Assembly (NCBI GenBank): GCA_025153775.1
Contig: JAOALC010000003.1
Location: 310,001 to 374,000, forward strand
Source: SAR92 clade bacterium H231
GTDB lineage: Bacteria > Pseudomonadota > Gammaproteobacteria > Pseudomonadales > Porticoccaceae
Direction: 5' to 3'
Length of the DNA stretch: 64,000 nucleotides
Shown: piece by piece, positions 25,332-33,905 of the stretch
Layout of the letters: each line of letters starts with the position of its first letter
Numbering within the stretch: position 1 is the stretch's first letter
Translations under genes and position numbers: made by a program
The notes under the pieces: model-generated
The model's input: only the letters and a program-made list of their open reading frames with translations
What the model was told of the DNA's origin: nothing
Database searches by the model: none

Positions 25332-26459
25332 ATGAAAATACTGGTCACAGGTGGCGCCGGATTTATAGGCTCTCACACAGTGGATCGTCTTGTTGCAGAC
25401 GGCCACCAGGTGCGTATTCTGGACTGCTTAAAAAAGCCCGTGCATCTAAAGGGCATGCCTCCCTGGGTCAATCCCCAGGCCGAATTTATTTTGGGGGATG
25501 TGCGCAACAAGGCTGATCTGCAGAAGGCTATGACAGCTGTAGATGTCGTCTATCATCTTGCGGCTTACCAAGATTACCTTCCCGATCTGTCAAACTTTAT
25601 ACATACCAATGGGGTGAGCACTGCACTGATTTACGAAATTATTCTCGAGCAGAATCTGGATATTAAAAAAGTGGTTGTCGCCAGCAGCCAGTTTGTCCAG
25701 GGCGAAGGTCTCTATAGCTGCGCACCATGCAGTTCTGCAGTTACCCCTGTAATGCGAGCAGAGGAGGATTTGCTCAATCGCCGCTGGCAGCACCGCTGTC
25801 CAGACTGTGGCCATACCATGGATTGGTTGTGGACCGGGGAGGACCACAGTGCGCCGCCCAATGCCTATGCACTGTCCAAAAAATCTCAGGAGCAGCAGGC
25901 TATGATCTTTGGTCAGCGCTATCAGATTCCCTCTGTGGCTCTGCGCTACTCGATAGTTCAGGGTGCCAGACAGTCTTTTTACAATGCCTACAGTGGGGCC
26001 TGCCGTATTTTCTGCCTCAACTACTATTTTGCCAAAGCGCCAACTCTGTATGAAGACGGTGGCCAGTGTCGTGACTTTGTCAATATTCATGATGTAGTAG
26101 AGGCTAATATTCTCGCCCTAAATACCCCGGCTATGGATTACCAGACGTTTAATGTGGGTGGAGGCAGGGCCTACACCATTGCTGAATTTGCCGAGACGGT
26201 TCGCGCTGAGGTACAGAGGCACCATCAGCAGCCTCTGCCAGAGCCGGTAATACCTGGCGCCTACAGATTTGGTGATACGCGCAATGCCTGCTCCAAAATC
26301 GACAGATTAAAATCTATGGGCTGGACACCAAAATATTCTGCATCAGACTCAGTGGCAGAGTACGTTGACTGGCTCTATGCCCAGGACAATGTGGAAGATA
26401 TTCTTAATTACGCAGAGCAGACAATGAAAAAACTCAATGTGGTAAGGCAGACGGCCTAA
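25332..26459 (+). CDS. Extended SDR sugar-nucleotide epimerase with CxxC...CxxC insertion (dTDP-rhamnose 4-epimerase-like)
   Basis: A 375-residue NAD-dependent epimerase/dehydratase. NAD loop VTGGAGFIGSH, YHLAAYQDYLPD, the serine region VVASSQFVQGEG and catalytic YALSKK are present. Between the serine and tyrosine motifs are two Cys pairs (CAPC and CPDC, about 30 residues apart), a zinc-ribbon-like insertion. To my knowledge this is shared with a subfamily that includes WbiB-like dTDP-L-rhamnose 4-epimerases, so it is a family trait rather than unique. The real substrate here is uncertain. It lies 16 bases after galE and before the phosphatase gene. Confidence 0.75.
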   Translation: MKILVTGGAGFIGSHTVDRLVADGHQVRILDCLKKPVHLKGMPPWVNPQAEFILGDVRNKADLQKAMTAVDVVYHLAAYQDYLPDLSNFIHTNGVSTALIYEIILEQNLDIKKVVVASSQFVQGEGLYSCAPCSSAVTPVMRAEEDLLNRRWQHRCPDCGHTMDWLWTGEDHSAPPNAYALSKKSQEQQAMIFGQRYQIPSVALRYSIVQGARQSFYNAYSGACRIFCLNYYFAKAPTLYEDGGQCRDFVNIHDVVEANILALNTPAMDYQTFNVGGGRAYTIAEFAETVRAEVQRHHQQPLPEPVIPGAYRFGDTRNACSKIDRLKSMGWTPKYSASDSVAEYVDWLYAQDNVEDILNYAEQTMKKLNVVRQTA

Positions 26460-26488
26460 CTTAATTCAGTCAACGAGGGAATGTTGAA

Positions 26489-27070
26489 ATGAACTGGTAC
26501 TTTATGCGTCACGGGCAGATTAACTCTAATCTTAATCATGTCTATTCCGGTCGCAGCGATGAGGCACTCAACTCATGCGGTTTAGCGCAGGCTCACGAGG
26601 CTGCCGAGCAGCTAGGTTCTGTGCAGATTGACCATATTATATGTAGCCCGCTGGTGAGGACAACCCAGACCGCAAATATTATTGCTATTGCCAATAATCT
26701 GCATTATCAGACCGACAACGCCTTTATAGAAATGGCCTTTGGCCCCTGGGAGGGAAAGTCTGAATTTTGGATTAAGCAGCACTACCCGATTGAGTGGGCG
26801 CTGTGGAATCGCGCCCCTCACCAGTTGCAGCTTCCCCGCCGCGAAACCCTTCTCGAATTACAAAATCGTGTACTCAGGCGCATGCACAAAATCGCCGCAA
26901 AAGAGCCGGAAAAGACTGTTTTGGTGATAACCCATGTATCCATTATCAGAGTGGTATTACTTCAGGCTCAGAACCGACCTCTGTCTGATTACAAAACTGT
27001 GGCTGTGGATAATTGCGAATTATTTCCTGTCACTCTGCAATCTCAACCCTACTGGGAACCCTGCCTGTGA
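26489..27070 (+). CDS. Histidine phosphatase (phosphoglycerate-mutase-like), candidate heptose bisphosphate phosphatase
   Basis: A 193-residue branch-1 histidine phosphatase. The catalytic FMRHGQ motif is at residues 5-10, with the second-site HVS (VLVITHVS) near residue 147 and MAFGPWEGK between them, as in CobC/GpmB-like enzymes. The GDP-heptose route needs a phosphatase to remove the 7-phosphate between HddA and HddC. The usual enzyme, GmhB, is a HAD protein, and none is visible here. This gene is coupled to hddC by a 4-base overlap, so I infer it may do that job. It could also act on another phosphosugar. Confidence 0.75.
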   Translation: MNWYFMRHGQINSNLNHVYSGRSDEALNSCGLAQAHEAAEQLGSVQIDHIICSPLVRTTQTANIIAIANNLHYQTDNAFIEMAFGPWEGKSEFWIKQHYPIEWALWNRAPHQLQLPRRETLLELQNRVLRRMHKIAAKEPEKTVLVITHVSIIRVVLLQAQNRPLSDYKTVAVDNCELFPVTLQSQPYWEPCL

Positions 27071-27789
27071 AAGCCGCTCTTTTAGTTGCCGGGTTGGGGA
27101 CCAGATTGCGTCCTATCACAGAGCATACGCCCAAGTGCCTGGTGCCCATTAATGGCAGGCCCCTATTAGCAATCTGGCTGGAGAAGCTGGTGAATGCTGG
27201 TGTTACCCAGGTATTAATCAATACCCACTGGCTGGCTGAGACTGTAATGGACTATTTGGAGACCAATACTCCCCGGGGATTAAAGGTCCATTTATTCCAT
27301 GAACCACGGCTGCTGGGCAGTGCCGGGACATTACTAGCCAACCGGGAGTTTTTTGCCGATGGGCCTTTTTTTATTATCTATGGTGACAATCTGTCCGATG
27401 TTAATTTAGCCCAGATGTATCAGTGCCACAGAAGGTACCAGCCCCTGTTAACTCTGGGCACCTTTGCCAGCGACTGCCCGCAAAAATGTGGTATTGCCGA
27501 GATTGATTCCGAAGGTATTGTAAAGGGCTTTATGGAAAAGCCAGATAGTCCAGTATCCAACTGTGCTGCCGCCGGTATTTACATTGCAGAGCCCAGTATT
27601 TTTGATTATTTCCCCAACCCTGAAAAACAGGCTTCGTTAGATATTGGCTTCGATATTATTCCGCACCTGATTGGCAAAATGCGCAATTATCCGATCGATT
27701 TACTAATTGATATTGGCACCCATCAGAATTTAATAAAAGCTCAGAGCTATGAGCCCCAGTTATCTGAAACATTTAAGGATTATCAGTAA
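27067..27789 (+). CDS. hddC: Heptose-1-phosphate guanylyltransferase-like nucleotidyltransferase
   Basis: A 240-residue NTP_transferase protein. The N-terminal signature is AGLGTRLRP followed by TPKCLVPINGRPLL, with FIIYGDNLSD for metal binding and GFMEKP. It matches HddC/RmlA-type enzymes; with gmhA and hddA in the locus, D-glycero-alpha-D-manno-heptose 1-phosphate guanylyltransferase is the best assignment. The start is the GTG at 27067, overlapping the preceding TGA; a longer frame from 27013 would begin inside the phosphatase gene. It makes GDP-heptose, the donor for a transferase in this cluster. Confidence 0.78.
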   Translation: MKAALLVAGLGTRLRPITEHTPKCLVPINGRPLLAIWLEKLVNAGVTQVLINTHWLAETVMDYLETNTPRGLKVHLFHEPRLLGSAGTLLANREFFADGPFFIIYGDNLSDVNLAQMYQCHRRYQPLLTLGTFASDCPQKCGIAEIDSEGIVKGFMEKPDSPVSNCAAAGIYIAEPSIFDYFPNPEKQASLDIGFDIIPHLIGKMRNYPIDLLIDIGTHQNLIKAQSYEPQLSETFKDYQ

Positions 27790-27813
27790 TTCAAATAATA
27801 GAAGGAAACTATT

Positions 27814-28944
27814 ATGCAAGGGAATCTGCTAACAGATAATCGCAATCTATGTACAGTTTTAGGCTTGCCCTTTGATAGCGTCAATCTTACAAAGGCAGTG
27901 TCGCTGGTGGAGTCCTGTATTGAAAATCATCGGCGTTGCTTTCTGTCCACGCCCAATCTAAATTTTATTGTGCAGTCACATTTAAACAGAGCTTTCTATG
28001 AATCAGTGCTAGAGAGTGACTTGGTGATAGCCGATGGCATGCCAATTATTCTTGTAGCGCGACTGCTCAATTTGCCATTGCCCGAGAGAGTAGCTGGCTC
28101 AAGCTTATTTGAGGCCCTGGCCAATAAACCTAGAACACGGCCTATCCGTGTTTTTTTCTTTGGTGGTCAAGGAGATGCCGCTCAAAAAGCGGCGGCTAAT
28201 CTGGGGGATCTATCTCCAGGCATGGAGTCCTGCGGCTATCTGAATCCGGGCATGGGCTCGGTTGAGTCTATGAGTGATATTGAGACCATAGAACAAATTA
28301 ATACCGCAGAGCCAGATTTTCTGGTTGTTGCTCTGGGCGCAGAAAAGGGCCAGCGTTGGATTATGCATAACAGGCACAGGCTGCACGTGCCTGTGCTAAG
28401 TCATCTGGGTGCAGTAATTAATTTTGTTGCCGGTGGTGTGCGCCGTGCCCCAACAAAATGGCAGAGTTTAGGTCTGGAGTGGCTGTGGCGCATCTATCAG
28501 GAACCCCAGCTATTGAGGCGATATTTTTATGATGGCCTGCAGCTGTGCCATCTGCTGTTTGCCAAGATACTGCCCCTCACCATCTACCAGCAGTTGCTGC
28601 GTATAGGGTCTGCAGCCAACCGTCCATTAAAGATTACCACAGAGAAAATAGACAACTGTCTGGAGGTGCATCTCTCTGGCGCTGCTACAGCTGCCAACTG
28701 CTGGTCCACCAAAGATTGCTGCGACAGGGCACTTCAGCAACCATGTACTATACTCAAGCATGTGCGAGTGGATTGTGCAGAGCTGAGTTATATCGACAGT
28801 GCTTCGCTGGCTTTGCTGCTGGTATTTAAAATCAGCCTGTCTCACCGAGGACAGAGTCTGAGTTTTTTTAATCTGAGTCCACGTATTGTGACATTGATGA
28901 ATCTGCACGGTGTTGCGCACTACCTGCTGGATAACAGGTCGTAG
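27814..28944 (+). CDS. GT26 glycosyltransferase (WecG/TagA/CpsF) fused to a STAS domain
   Basis: A 376-residue two-domain protein. Residues about 14-245 are a GT26 transferase: LGLPFDSVNL, LSTPNLNFIV, ADGMPIILVARLL, RVAGSSLFE, VALGAEKGQRWI and SHLGAVINFVAGGVRRAP. Residues about 272-374 form a STAS domain with a typical VDCAELSYIDSASLALLL, where the serine of DSAS is the usual phosphorylation site in anti-sigma-factor antagonists. GT26 enzymes add a sugar to the lipid-linked primer. The STAS part suggests control by phosphorylation or binding to a partner, which is unusual for a glycosyltransferase. The ORF is continuous, so this is not two overlapping genes. It lies between hddC and exosortase A. 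Confidence 0.85.
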   Translation: MQGNLLTDNRNLCTVLGLPFDSVNLTKAVSLVESCIENHRRCFLSTPNLNFIVQSHLNRAFYESVLESDLVIADGMPIILVARLLNLPLPERVAGSSLFEALANKPRTRPIRVFFFGGQGDAAQKAAANLGDLSPGMESCGYLNPGMGSVESMSDIETIEQINTAEPDFLVVALGAEKGQRWIMHNRHRLHVPVLSHLGAVINFVAGGVRRAPTKWQSLGLEWLWRIYQEPQLLRRYFYDGLQLCHLLFAKILPLTIYQQLLRIGSAANRPLKITTEKIDNCLEVHLSGAATAANCWSTKDCCDRALQQPCTILKHVRVDCAELSYIDSASLALLLVFKISLSHRGQSLSFFNLSPRIVTLMNLHGVAHYLLDNRS

Positions 28945-28970
28945 TGTCGAAAAGGGAGCTGTAGTAGTAA

Positions 28971-30587
28971 ATGGATTTAAAAGGTAAATGGATTGCCAAA
29001 AAACCAAAGGCAAATGCTGCCTATGGGTCGAGCAACCTGATGACAGTTCAAGGGGCACTGCTGTTTCTGTGCACCCTAGCATTGGGGCTGTGGCTGTACT
29101 GGGATGGCTTGACGGAAGCCGTGCTGCGCTGGGAGCTGCAAGCTGAATACAGCCATGGCTACCTTATCCCGCTGGTATCACTGTTTATTCTCTGGGAAAA
29201 GCGGTTCCAGATTATAAACGACTATCAGCAGGGTAGCTGGTGGGGTCTACCGGTTATTGTGGTAGCTCTGGTGGTATTGGTGATTGGCGAAATCAGTGCC
29301 CTGTATATGCTGATCCACTATTCTTTTATTGCGCTGCTTTTTGGGCTTTCTCTCGCACTGCTGGGTTCAGCCGCCAGACATACCTGGGTGGCTATTCTGT
29401 TGCTGGGGTTTGCTGTTCCCCTGCCGTATTTTCTGGAAGTCATACTTACCGCCAAGCTGCAGCTGGTTTCCTCGCAACTGGGTGTTGAGATGATTCGTCT
29501 CTGTCGCATTCCTGTGTTTCTGAGCGGCAACATTATTGACCTTGGAAATTATCAGTTGCAGGTGGTCGAAGCTTGCAGTGGTCTGCGCTATCTTTTTCCG
29601 CTGATGAGTCTCGGCTTTATTGCCGCCTATTTGTATCAGGCCGCCTGGTGGAAACGGGGTATTCTTTTTTTCTCGACCATCCCTATTACCATTTTGATGA
29701 ATAGTTTTCGCATTGCAGTGACTGGCCTTTTGGTCGATAACTGGGGTGCTCAGATGGCAGAGGGGTTTTTGCATGACTTTGAGGGCTGGCTGATTTTTAT
29801 GGCCTGTGGCTTTTTAATGCTTCTGGAGATTCTGCTTATGGAACGCTTTACCAGTCGCCAAAAGCTGAGCCAGGTTTTTGCTGTTCCGGTGCAGATGTCG
29901 GAGCCGCCAGCGGCTGGCGAACAACAGGCTAAACCTCAGTGGTCCAAGCCATTATTAGCCGTAATACCGGTTTTGATACTGTCGATTGTATTTTTACAGT
30001 CCATTAAAACCAGGCAGGAAATCACCCTGTCGACCAAAGCCTCTCTGGTCGACTACCCCACTCAATTAGGGGGCTGGTCAGGGGTGCATGACCGCATTGA
30101 TGAGTTGGTGGCCGAGAAGCTGGGTTTCACCGAATATGTAATGCTTAACTATCTGAATAGCGACAAACTACCAATTAACTTTTACGTGGCCTATTACGCC
30201 TCCCAGCGCAAAGGGGTGTCACCCCATTCGCCCAAGGTTTGTATACCGGGCGGCGGTTGGGAAATAGCCGACTTTAGTCGTACCCATATAGATTCTATAC
30301 CTGTTAACAGGGCGCTAATTCGCAAAGGCACTCAGGACCAGATTGTCTATTATTGGTTTGAAGAGCGGGGACTGGCAGTGGCCAATGAATATTTGAAAAA
30401 GTGGATGCTATTTAAAGACGCGCTTTTGTTAAATCGCACCGACGGGTCACTGGTGCGCGTTACCACGCCTGTACTGGGTGGCGAGTCAATGGAACAGGCT
30501 GACCAGCGAGCCCGCAGTTTTATTCTTATTGCTCGCCAGCAATTATCGCAATTTTTACCAAGTCATCACTTGGAGGATTTAAAATGA
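28971..30587 (+). CDS. xrtA: Exosortase A fused to EpsI domain
   Basis: A 538-residue membrane protein. The N-terminal half has about eight helices with the exosortase triad: Cys202 in VVEACSGLRYLFPL, Arg247 in MNSFRIAVTG and His268 in FLHDFEGW. After a linker near residue 310 comes an EpsI domain in the periplasm (about 325-535), with GGWSG, SPKVCIPGGGWEI and VYYWFEERG. Exosortase A cleaves PEP-CTERM sorting signals; EpsI is tied to exopolysaccharide secretion. Fused XrtA-EpsI proteins are known in proteobacteria. No PEP-CTERM substrate is encoded in this window. The last 4 bases overlap the prsT start. Confidence 0.93.
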   Translation: MDLKGKWIAKKPKANAAYGSSNLMTVQGALLFLCTLALGLWLYWDGLTEAVLRWELQAEYSHGYLIPLVSLFILWEKRFQIINDYQQGSWWGLPVIVVALVVLVIGEISALYMLIHYSFIALLFGLSLALLGSAARHTWVAILLLGFAVPLPYFLEVILTAKLQLVSSQLGVEMIRLCRIPVFLSGNIIDLGNYQLQVVEACSGLRYLFPLMSLGFIAAYLYQAAWWKRGILFFSTIPITILMNSFRIAVTGLLVDNWGAQMAEGFLHDFEGWLIFMACGFLMLLEILLMERFTSRQKLSQVFAVPVQMSEPPAAGEQQAKPQWSKPLLAVIPVLILSIVFLQSIKTRQEITLSTKASLVDYPTQLGGWSGVHDRIDELVAEKLGFTEYVMLNYLNSDKLPINFYVAYYASQRKGVSPHSPKVCIPGGGWEIADFSRTHIDSIPVNRALIRKGTQDQIVYYWFEERGLAVANEYLKKWMLFKDALLLNRTDGSLVRVTTPVLGGESMEQADQRARSFILIARQQLSQFLPSHHLEDLK

Positions 30588-32980
30588 ACGGAAGCAGATT
30601 ACTGACATTGTTTAAAACCCTCACACTTGTTCTCTGTCTATTTGCGGTATCCGCCTGTAGCGGTTCCAAGGAAGAGGCCGCTAACAAGTATCTCAACAAT
30701 GGTATTGCCCTGTATGAAGAGGAAAAGCTCGCCAAGGCCAGTGTCGAATTGCGCAATGCCTTACAGATTGATCCGAAACTGGCCTCAGCCTATTTTTATC
30801 TGGCGCTGATCGCTGAGCAGGAGCAGAATTGGAAATCGCTTTTTAAACATCTCTCTAAGGTAGAGCAGTTGGATAACACCAGAGTTGATGCCAAGGTTAA
30901 GTTGGGTTATCTATTGCTGCTGGCTAAGCAATTTGATGCCGCGATTGAAAAGGCAGACGCTGTACTGTTGCTTGAGAAAGATAGTGCGGACGCCTATTTG
31001 ATCAAGGCCTCTGCATTTTTGGGTAAAGAGCTTTTCGATGTGGCTGAGGGCTATGTCGCCAAGGCTTTTAAGTTTGGCGCAGACCAGGTTGAGGCGACCT
31101 CTCTCCAGGCCTCTATATTACACAAGCAGGGCCAATCAGATCAGGCTCTGGATATTCTCGGTAGGATAATTGATGAGCAGGAGGATAATCTGCACCTGCT
31201 GCTTCTGCGCACAGAAATCAATGAAGAGCGCAATGATCTCAAAGCCATGGAGGCGGATTACCGCACCCTTATCAAGGATTTTCCCGAGGAGCGGGCGTTT
31301 TATTTTAAGCTGGTAAGTCTATTGCGCGACAGCGGCAGAGTTGTTGAAGCCCAGGCCAATTTGGAGACCTATTTACGCCGCTATCCGGAGGACTCTGAGG
31401 TGCGTATGGCCCTGGTTCAGTTGGTATCAACTAATAATCAACAGCGTGCCGATAAATTACTAGACAGCTATATTGCCGAGCAGCCAGACAGTGCTGAGCT
31501 GCGTTTTTTCCGTATCAATAGGCTGCTGTCTCGGGGGTCAGAGCAGCAGGCAATGGAAGAGCTGCAGTCAATCAGCGAATCAGATTTCGAGAGTCAGCAG
31601 GTTTTTCGTGCCCTGTCCATGCAGGCTGAAATTAAGTTATCAGCAGGGCAGGCGGAAGAAGCTCTTGCTATGGCCAATCAGGTATTGGAGAAGGACGGTC
31701 ATTTTGAAGATGCCCTATTATGCCGAGCGCGCTATTACCTGATCAGCGAAGATGTCGATGCTGCGGTTACAGATCTGCGGGTGATACTGCGCAATAACCC
31801 AGGTTCCGAGCGAGCCCTGGTTATGCTGGCCAATGCCTATGTGACCTCCGGTTCTCAACAGTTGGCCGATGATACTTTCCGCCAGGTGTTAGATATAAAC
31901 CCAGGTAATATCCAGGCAGCTGTGCCGGTAATAAAAGGACTGCTGGAAAAGCAGGATTCTGACCGATCCGAGCAAGTGATTGAAAATGCCCTGGCCTATT
32001 CCCCCGACAATGAGATTCTACTGTCTATTCTGGCGCAGATAAAACTCTCCAACCAGGATATTGAGGGTGGGCAGAAGGTCATCTCCAAAATCCAAGCTAC
32101 TGGCCAAAACCCCGCCTTTGGGCTCTATCTGTCTGGTCGGGCACTGCAGTCCCAGGGCAAGTATAGGCAGGCGATTGATAGCTATAAGCAGGCACTGGAG
32201 ATAAATCCGGGCCTGACCCGAGCCCTTGAAAATCTGGCCCATTGCTATGGTCGCCTAGATCAGCAGGTTAGTCTTTTAGATTATCTGCAGGCCTTCAGTG
32301 ATGGTCACCCCGACAATTTGTCGGCCTTCTCAATTAGGGCGGCAATCCAGCGGCAGCTTAAAAACTACACAGCGGCCATTGCCGCTTTAGAGCAGGGACT
32401 GCAGCGGCAGGATAAGTGGGTGGGCGGCTACAGCGCACTGGCGGTCAATCAGCTGTCAATGGGCCACAGGGAGGCCGCTATTGACACCTATAAGCGGGGT
32501 TTAGCTGCGGTTCCCAACAGCAATGTCTTAAAAATGCTGCTGGCGTCTCTGTATGAGAGAACTCAGGCATTTGCAGAGGCCAAAAGCCTGTATGAGTCTG
32601 TATTGGCATCAAACCCTGATCACCATGCGGTGATTAACAATCTAGCCAGTCTGCTGACTGATCAATTTGAATCCAAGGAAAATATCAGTCGAGCTGTTAG
32701 CCTGACTGAGCGATTTGCCGACTCTGACCAACCATTTTTTATAGATACCTACGCCTGGGCACTGGTGAAATCTGGTCTGCCACAGGTGGCCGAGCCACTG
32801 TTTGCCAAGGCCACCAAGCTGGCCCCAAATATAGCGGTTTTCCACTATCATCGAGCCATTGGTTTTAAGCGCTTAGGGCGGCTTGAGGAGGCCAGGCAGG
32901 CATTAATTTTGGCCCAGAGTAAGGTTTCTGAGCAAGACCCATTGAGACAGGTTATTGAGTCTGAGCTCACCAGCCTCTAA
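30584..32980 (+). CDS. prsT: PEP-CTERM system TPR-repeat lipoprotein PrsT
   Basis: A 798-residue lipoprotein. The signal peptide ends in the lipobox AVSAC (Cys25). The remainder is a long array of about 18-20 TPR units, for example ALQIDPKLASAYFYLALI, VLDINPGNIQAAVPVI, ALEINPGLTRALENLAHC and ESVLASNPDHHAVINNLASL. Length and layout match the PrsT family (TIGR02917), which travels with exosortase A. It probably scaffolds the export or assembly complex on the periplasmic side. It overlaps xrtA by 4 bases and is the last gene of the exopolysaccharide operon. Confidence 0.92.
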   Translation: MNGSRLLTLFKTLTLVLCLFAVSACSGSKEEAANKYLNNGIALYEEEKLAKASVELRNALQIDPKLASAYFYLALIAEQEQNWKSLFKHLSKVEQLDNTRVDAKVKLGYLLLLAKQFDAAIEKADAVLLLEKDSADAYLIKASAFLGKELFDVAEGYVAKAFKFGADQVEATSLQASILHKQGQSDQALDILGRIIDEQEDNLHLLLLRTEINEERNDLKAMEADYRTLIKDFPEERAFYFKLVSLLRDSGRVVEAQANLETYLRRYPEDSEVRMALVQLVSTNNQQRADKLLDSYIAEQPDSAELRFFRINRLLSRGSEQQAMEELQSISESDFESQQVFRALSMQAEIKLSAGQAEEALAMANQVLEKDGHFEDALLCRARYYLISEDVDAAVTDLRVILRNNPGSERALVMLANAYVTSGSQQLADDTFRQVLDINPGNIQAAVPVIKGLLEKQDSDRSEQVIENALAYSPDNEILLSILAQIKLSNQDIEGGQKVISKIQATGQNPAFGLYLSGRALQSQGKYRQAIDSYKQALEINPGLTRALENLAHCYGRLDQQVSLLDYLQAFSDGHPDNLSAFSIRAAIQRQLKNYTAAIAALEQGLQRQDKWVGGYSALAVNQLSMGHREAAIDTYKRGLAAVPNSNVLKMLLASLYERTQAFAEAKSLYESVLASNPDHHAVINNLASLLTDQFESKENISRAVSLTERFADSDQPFFIDTYAWALVKSGLPQVAEPLFAKATKLAPNIAVFHYHRAIGFKRLGRLEEARQALILAQSKVSEQDPLRQVIESELTSL

Positions 32981-33001
32981 ACAGCCCGATCAGCAGACTA
33001 G

Positions 33002-33021
33002 CCAGCCCGTCATAGGGCTGG
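33002..33021 (+). terminator. Hairpin after prsT, possible terminator
   Basis: A perfect 7-bp stem CCAGCCC/GGGCTGG with a 6-base loop (GTCATA), 21 bases after the prsT stop. Flanking ACAGC and GCTGT (outside the stem) could extend it. There is no proper T-run after it (only TTT following GCTG), so intrinsic termination is uncertain. Confidence 0.4.
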
Positions 33022-33084
33022 GATAGCTGTTTAAAGCAGCCCCTAAATACTTCGACCAAATCCGCTTATTTTTTGCTATGCTGA

Positions 33085-33137
33085 GGCGCATTGCGCCATT
33101 TCAGCCTATTGTGTGTTGTTTTATAAAAGCGCACAAT
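33085..33137 (+). promoter_or_regulatory. Control region before the response regulator gene
   Basis: Two inverted repeats are seen. GGCGC-ATT-GCGCC lies at 33085-33097. ATTGTGTG (33108-33115) and CGCACAAT (33130-33137) form an 8-bp repeat with one mismatch and a 14-base AT-rich spacer that contains TATAAA (33122-33127), a good -10. The arms could bind a dimeric regulator next to or over the promoter. There is no convincing -35. Confidence 0.35.
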
Positions 33138-33198
33138 AATTTGGGATTGGATGGCTGGGTCGAACCGCACAACGGAAGTGAAATCAAGGAATGAAATT

Positions 33199-33876
33199 AT
33201 GCACGTTCTTATTGTTGATGATCATGCTTTCGTCTGTGTTGGCCTCAAGGCGACTTTAAGCGAAGAATTTGATGATATACAGGTAACCACCACAGATCAT
33301 GGTGATACTGCTCTAACGATTCTGGCGAAAGAAAGCATTGATCTGGCGATAGTAGACCTATTTATGCCCGGCGGTGCCGGTGGGTTTAACTTTATTGAAA
33401 TGCTCTGTGAGAGTTATCCCAAGCTCCCACTGATTGTGTTGTCCGCCTCTGAAAATCCAACTCATATCCGCAAATGTCTCGATTTTGGTGCCGCCGGCTT
33501 TGTTACTAAATCTGCACCTAAAGATGCGCTTTTTGAAGCTATAGCTAAGGCATTATCTGGTGAGCGCTATGTGCCTGACTCATTAATTGAATCTATGCCG
33601 GAAGTGGCTCGAGTAATTGACGAGGTGGATTCAGGTGCCGATATAGACATAATTTCAGCGCTGGTGACCGACCGACAAATGGATATTCTGCTGCGGATTA
33701 CTCAGGGCCGCTCAAATAAGCAGATTGCCCGAGAACTGGACCTGTCAGAAAACACTGTTAAGGTGCATGTCAGCGCTATGCTCAGGGCTCTGGGGCTTAG
33801 CAATAGAACCCAGGCAGGGATACTGGGCCAGAAACTTGGCCTCGCCGAGCCTTCAGATACCAACAAATATCCTTAA
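33199..33876 (+). CDS. NarL/FixJ-family response regulator
   Basis: A 225-residue DNA-binding regulator. The receiver has the acidic pair in LIVDDHAF, the phospho-acceptor Asp53 (AIVDLFMPGG), and the lysine in FVTKSAP. The LuxR-type helix-turn-helix is at about residues 155-210 (LTDRQMDILLRITQGRSNKQIAREL, then SENTVKVHV). The ATG at 33199 follows CAAGGA; an upstream in-frame ATG at 33151 would add 16 poorly conserved residues. It resembles NarL-like more than GacA. It precedes the receptor and kinase genes and is likely their output, with the hybrid kinase's HPt domain as phosphate donor (inference). Confidence 0.9.
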   Translation: MHVLIVDDHAFVCVGLKATLSEEFDDIQVTTTDHGDTALTILAKESIDLAIVDLFMPGGAGGFNFIEMLCESYPKLPLIVLSASENPTHIRKCLDFGAAGFVTKSAPKDALFEAIAKALSGERYVPDSLIESMPEVARVIDEVDSGADIDIISALVTDRQMDILLRITQGRSNKQIARELDLSENTVKVHVSAMLRALGLSNRTQAGILGQKLGLAEPSDTNKYP

Positions 33877-33905
33877 AAACAGTAAAAAATATTAAGAGGT
33901 TATTA

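Noticed and set aside
1-33000. JUMPstart/ops element for RfaH control
   Set aside because: I looked for GGCGGTAG near operon starts and found no convincing copy on the plus strand.
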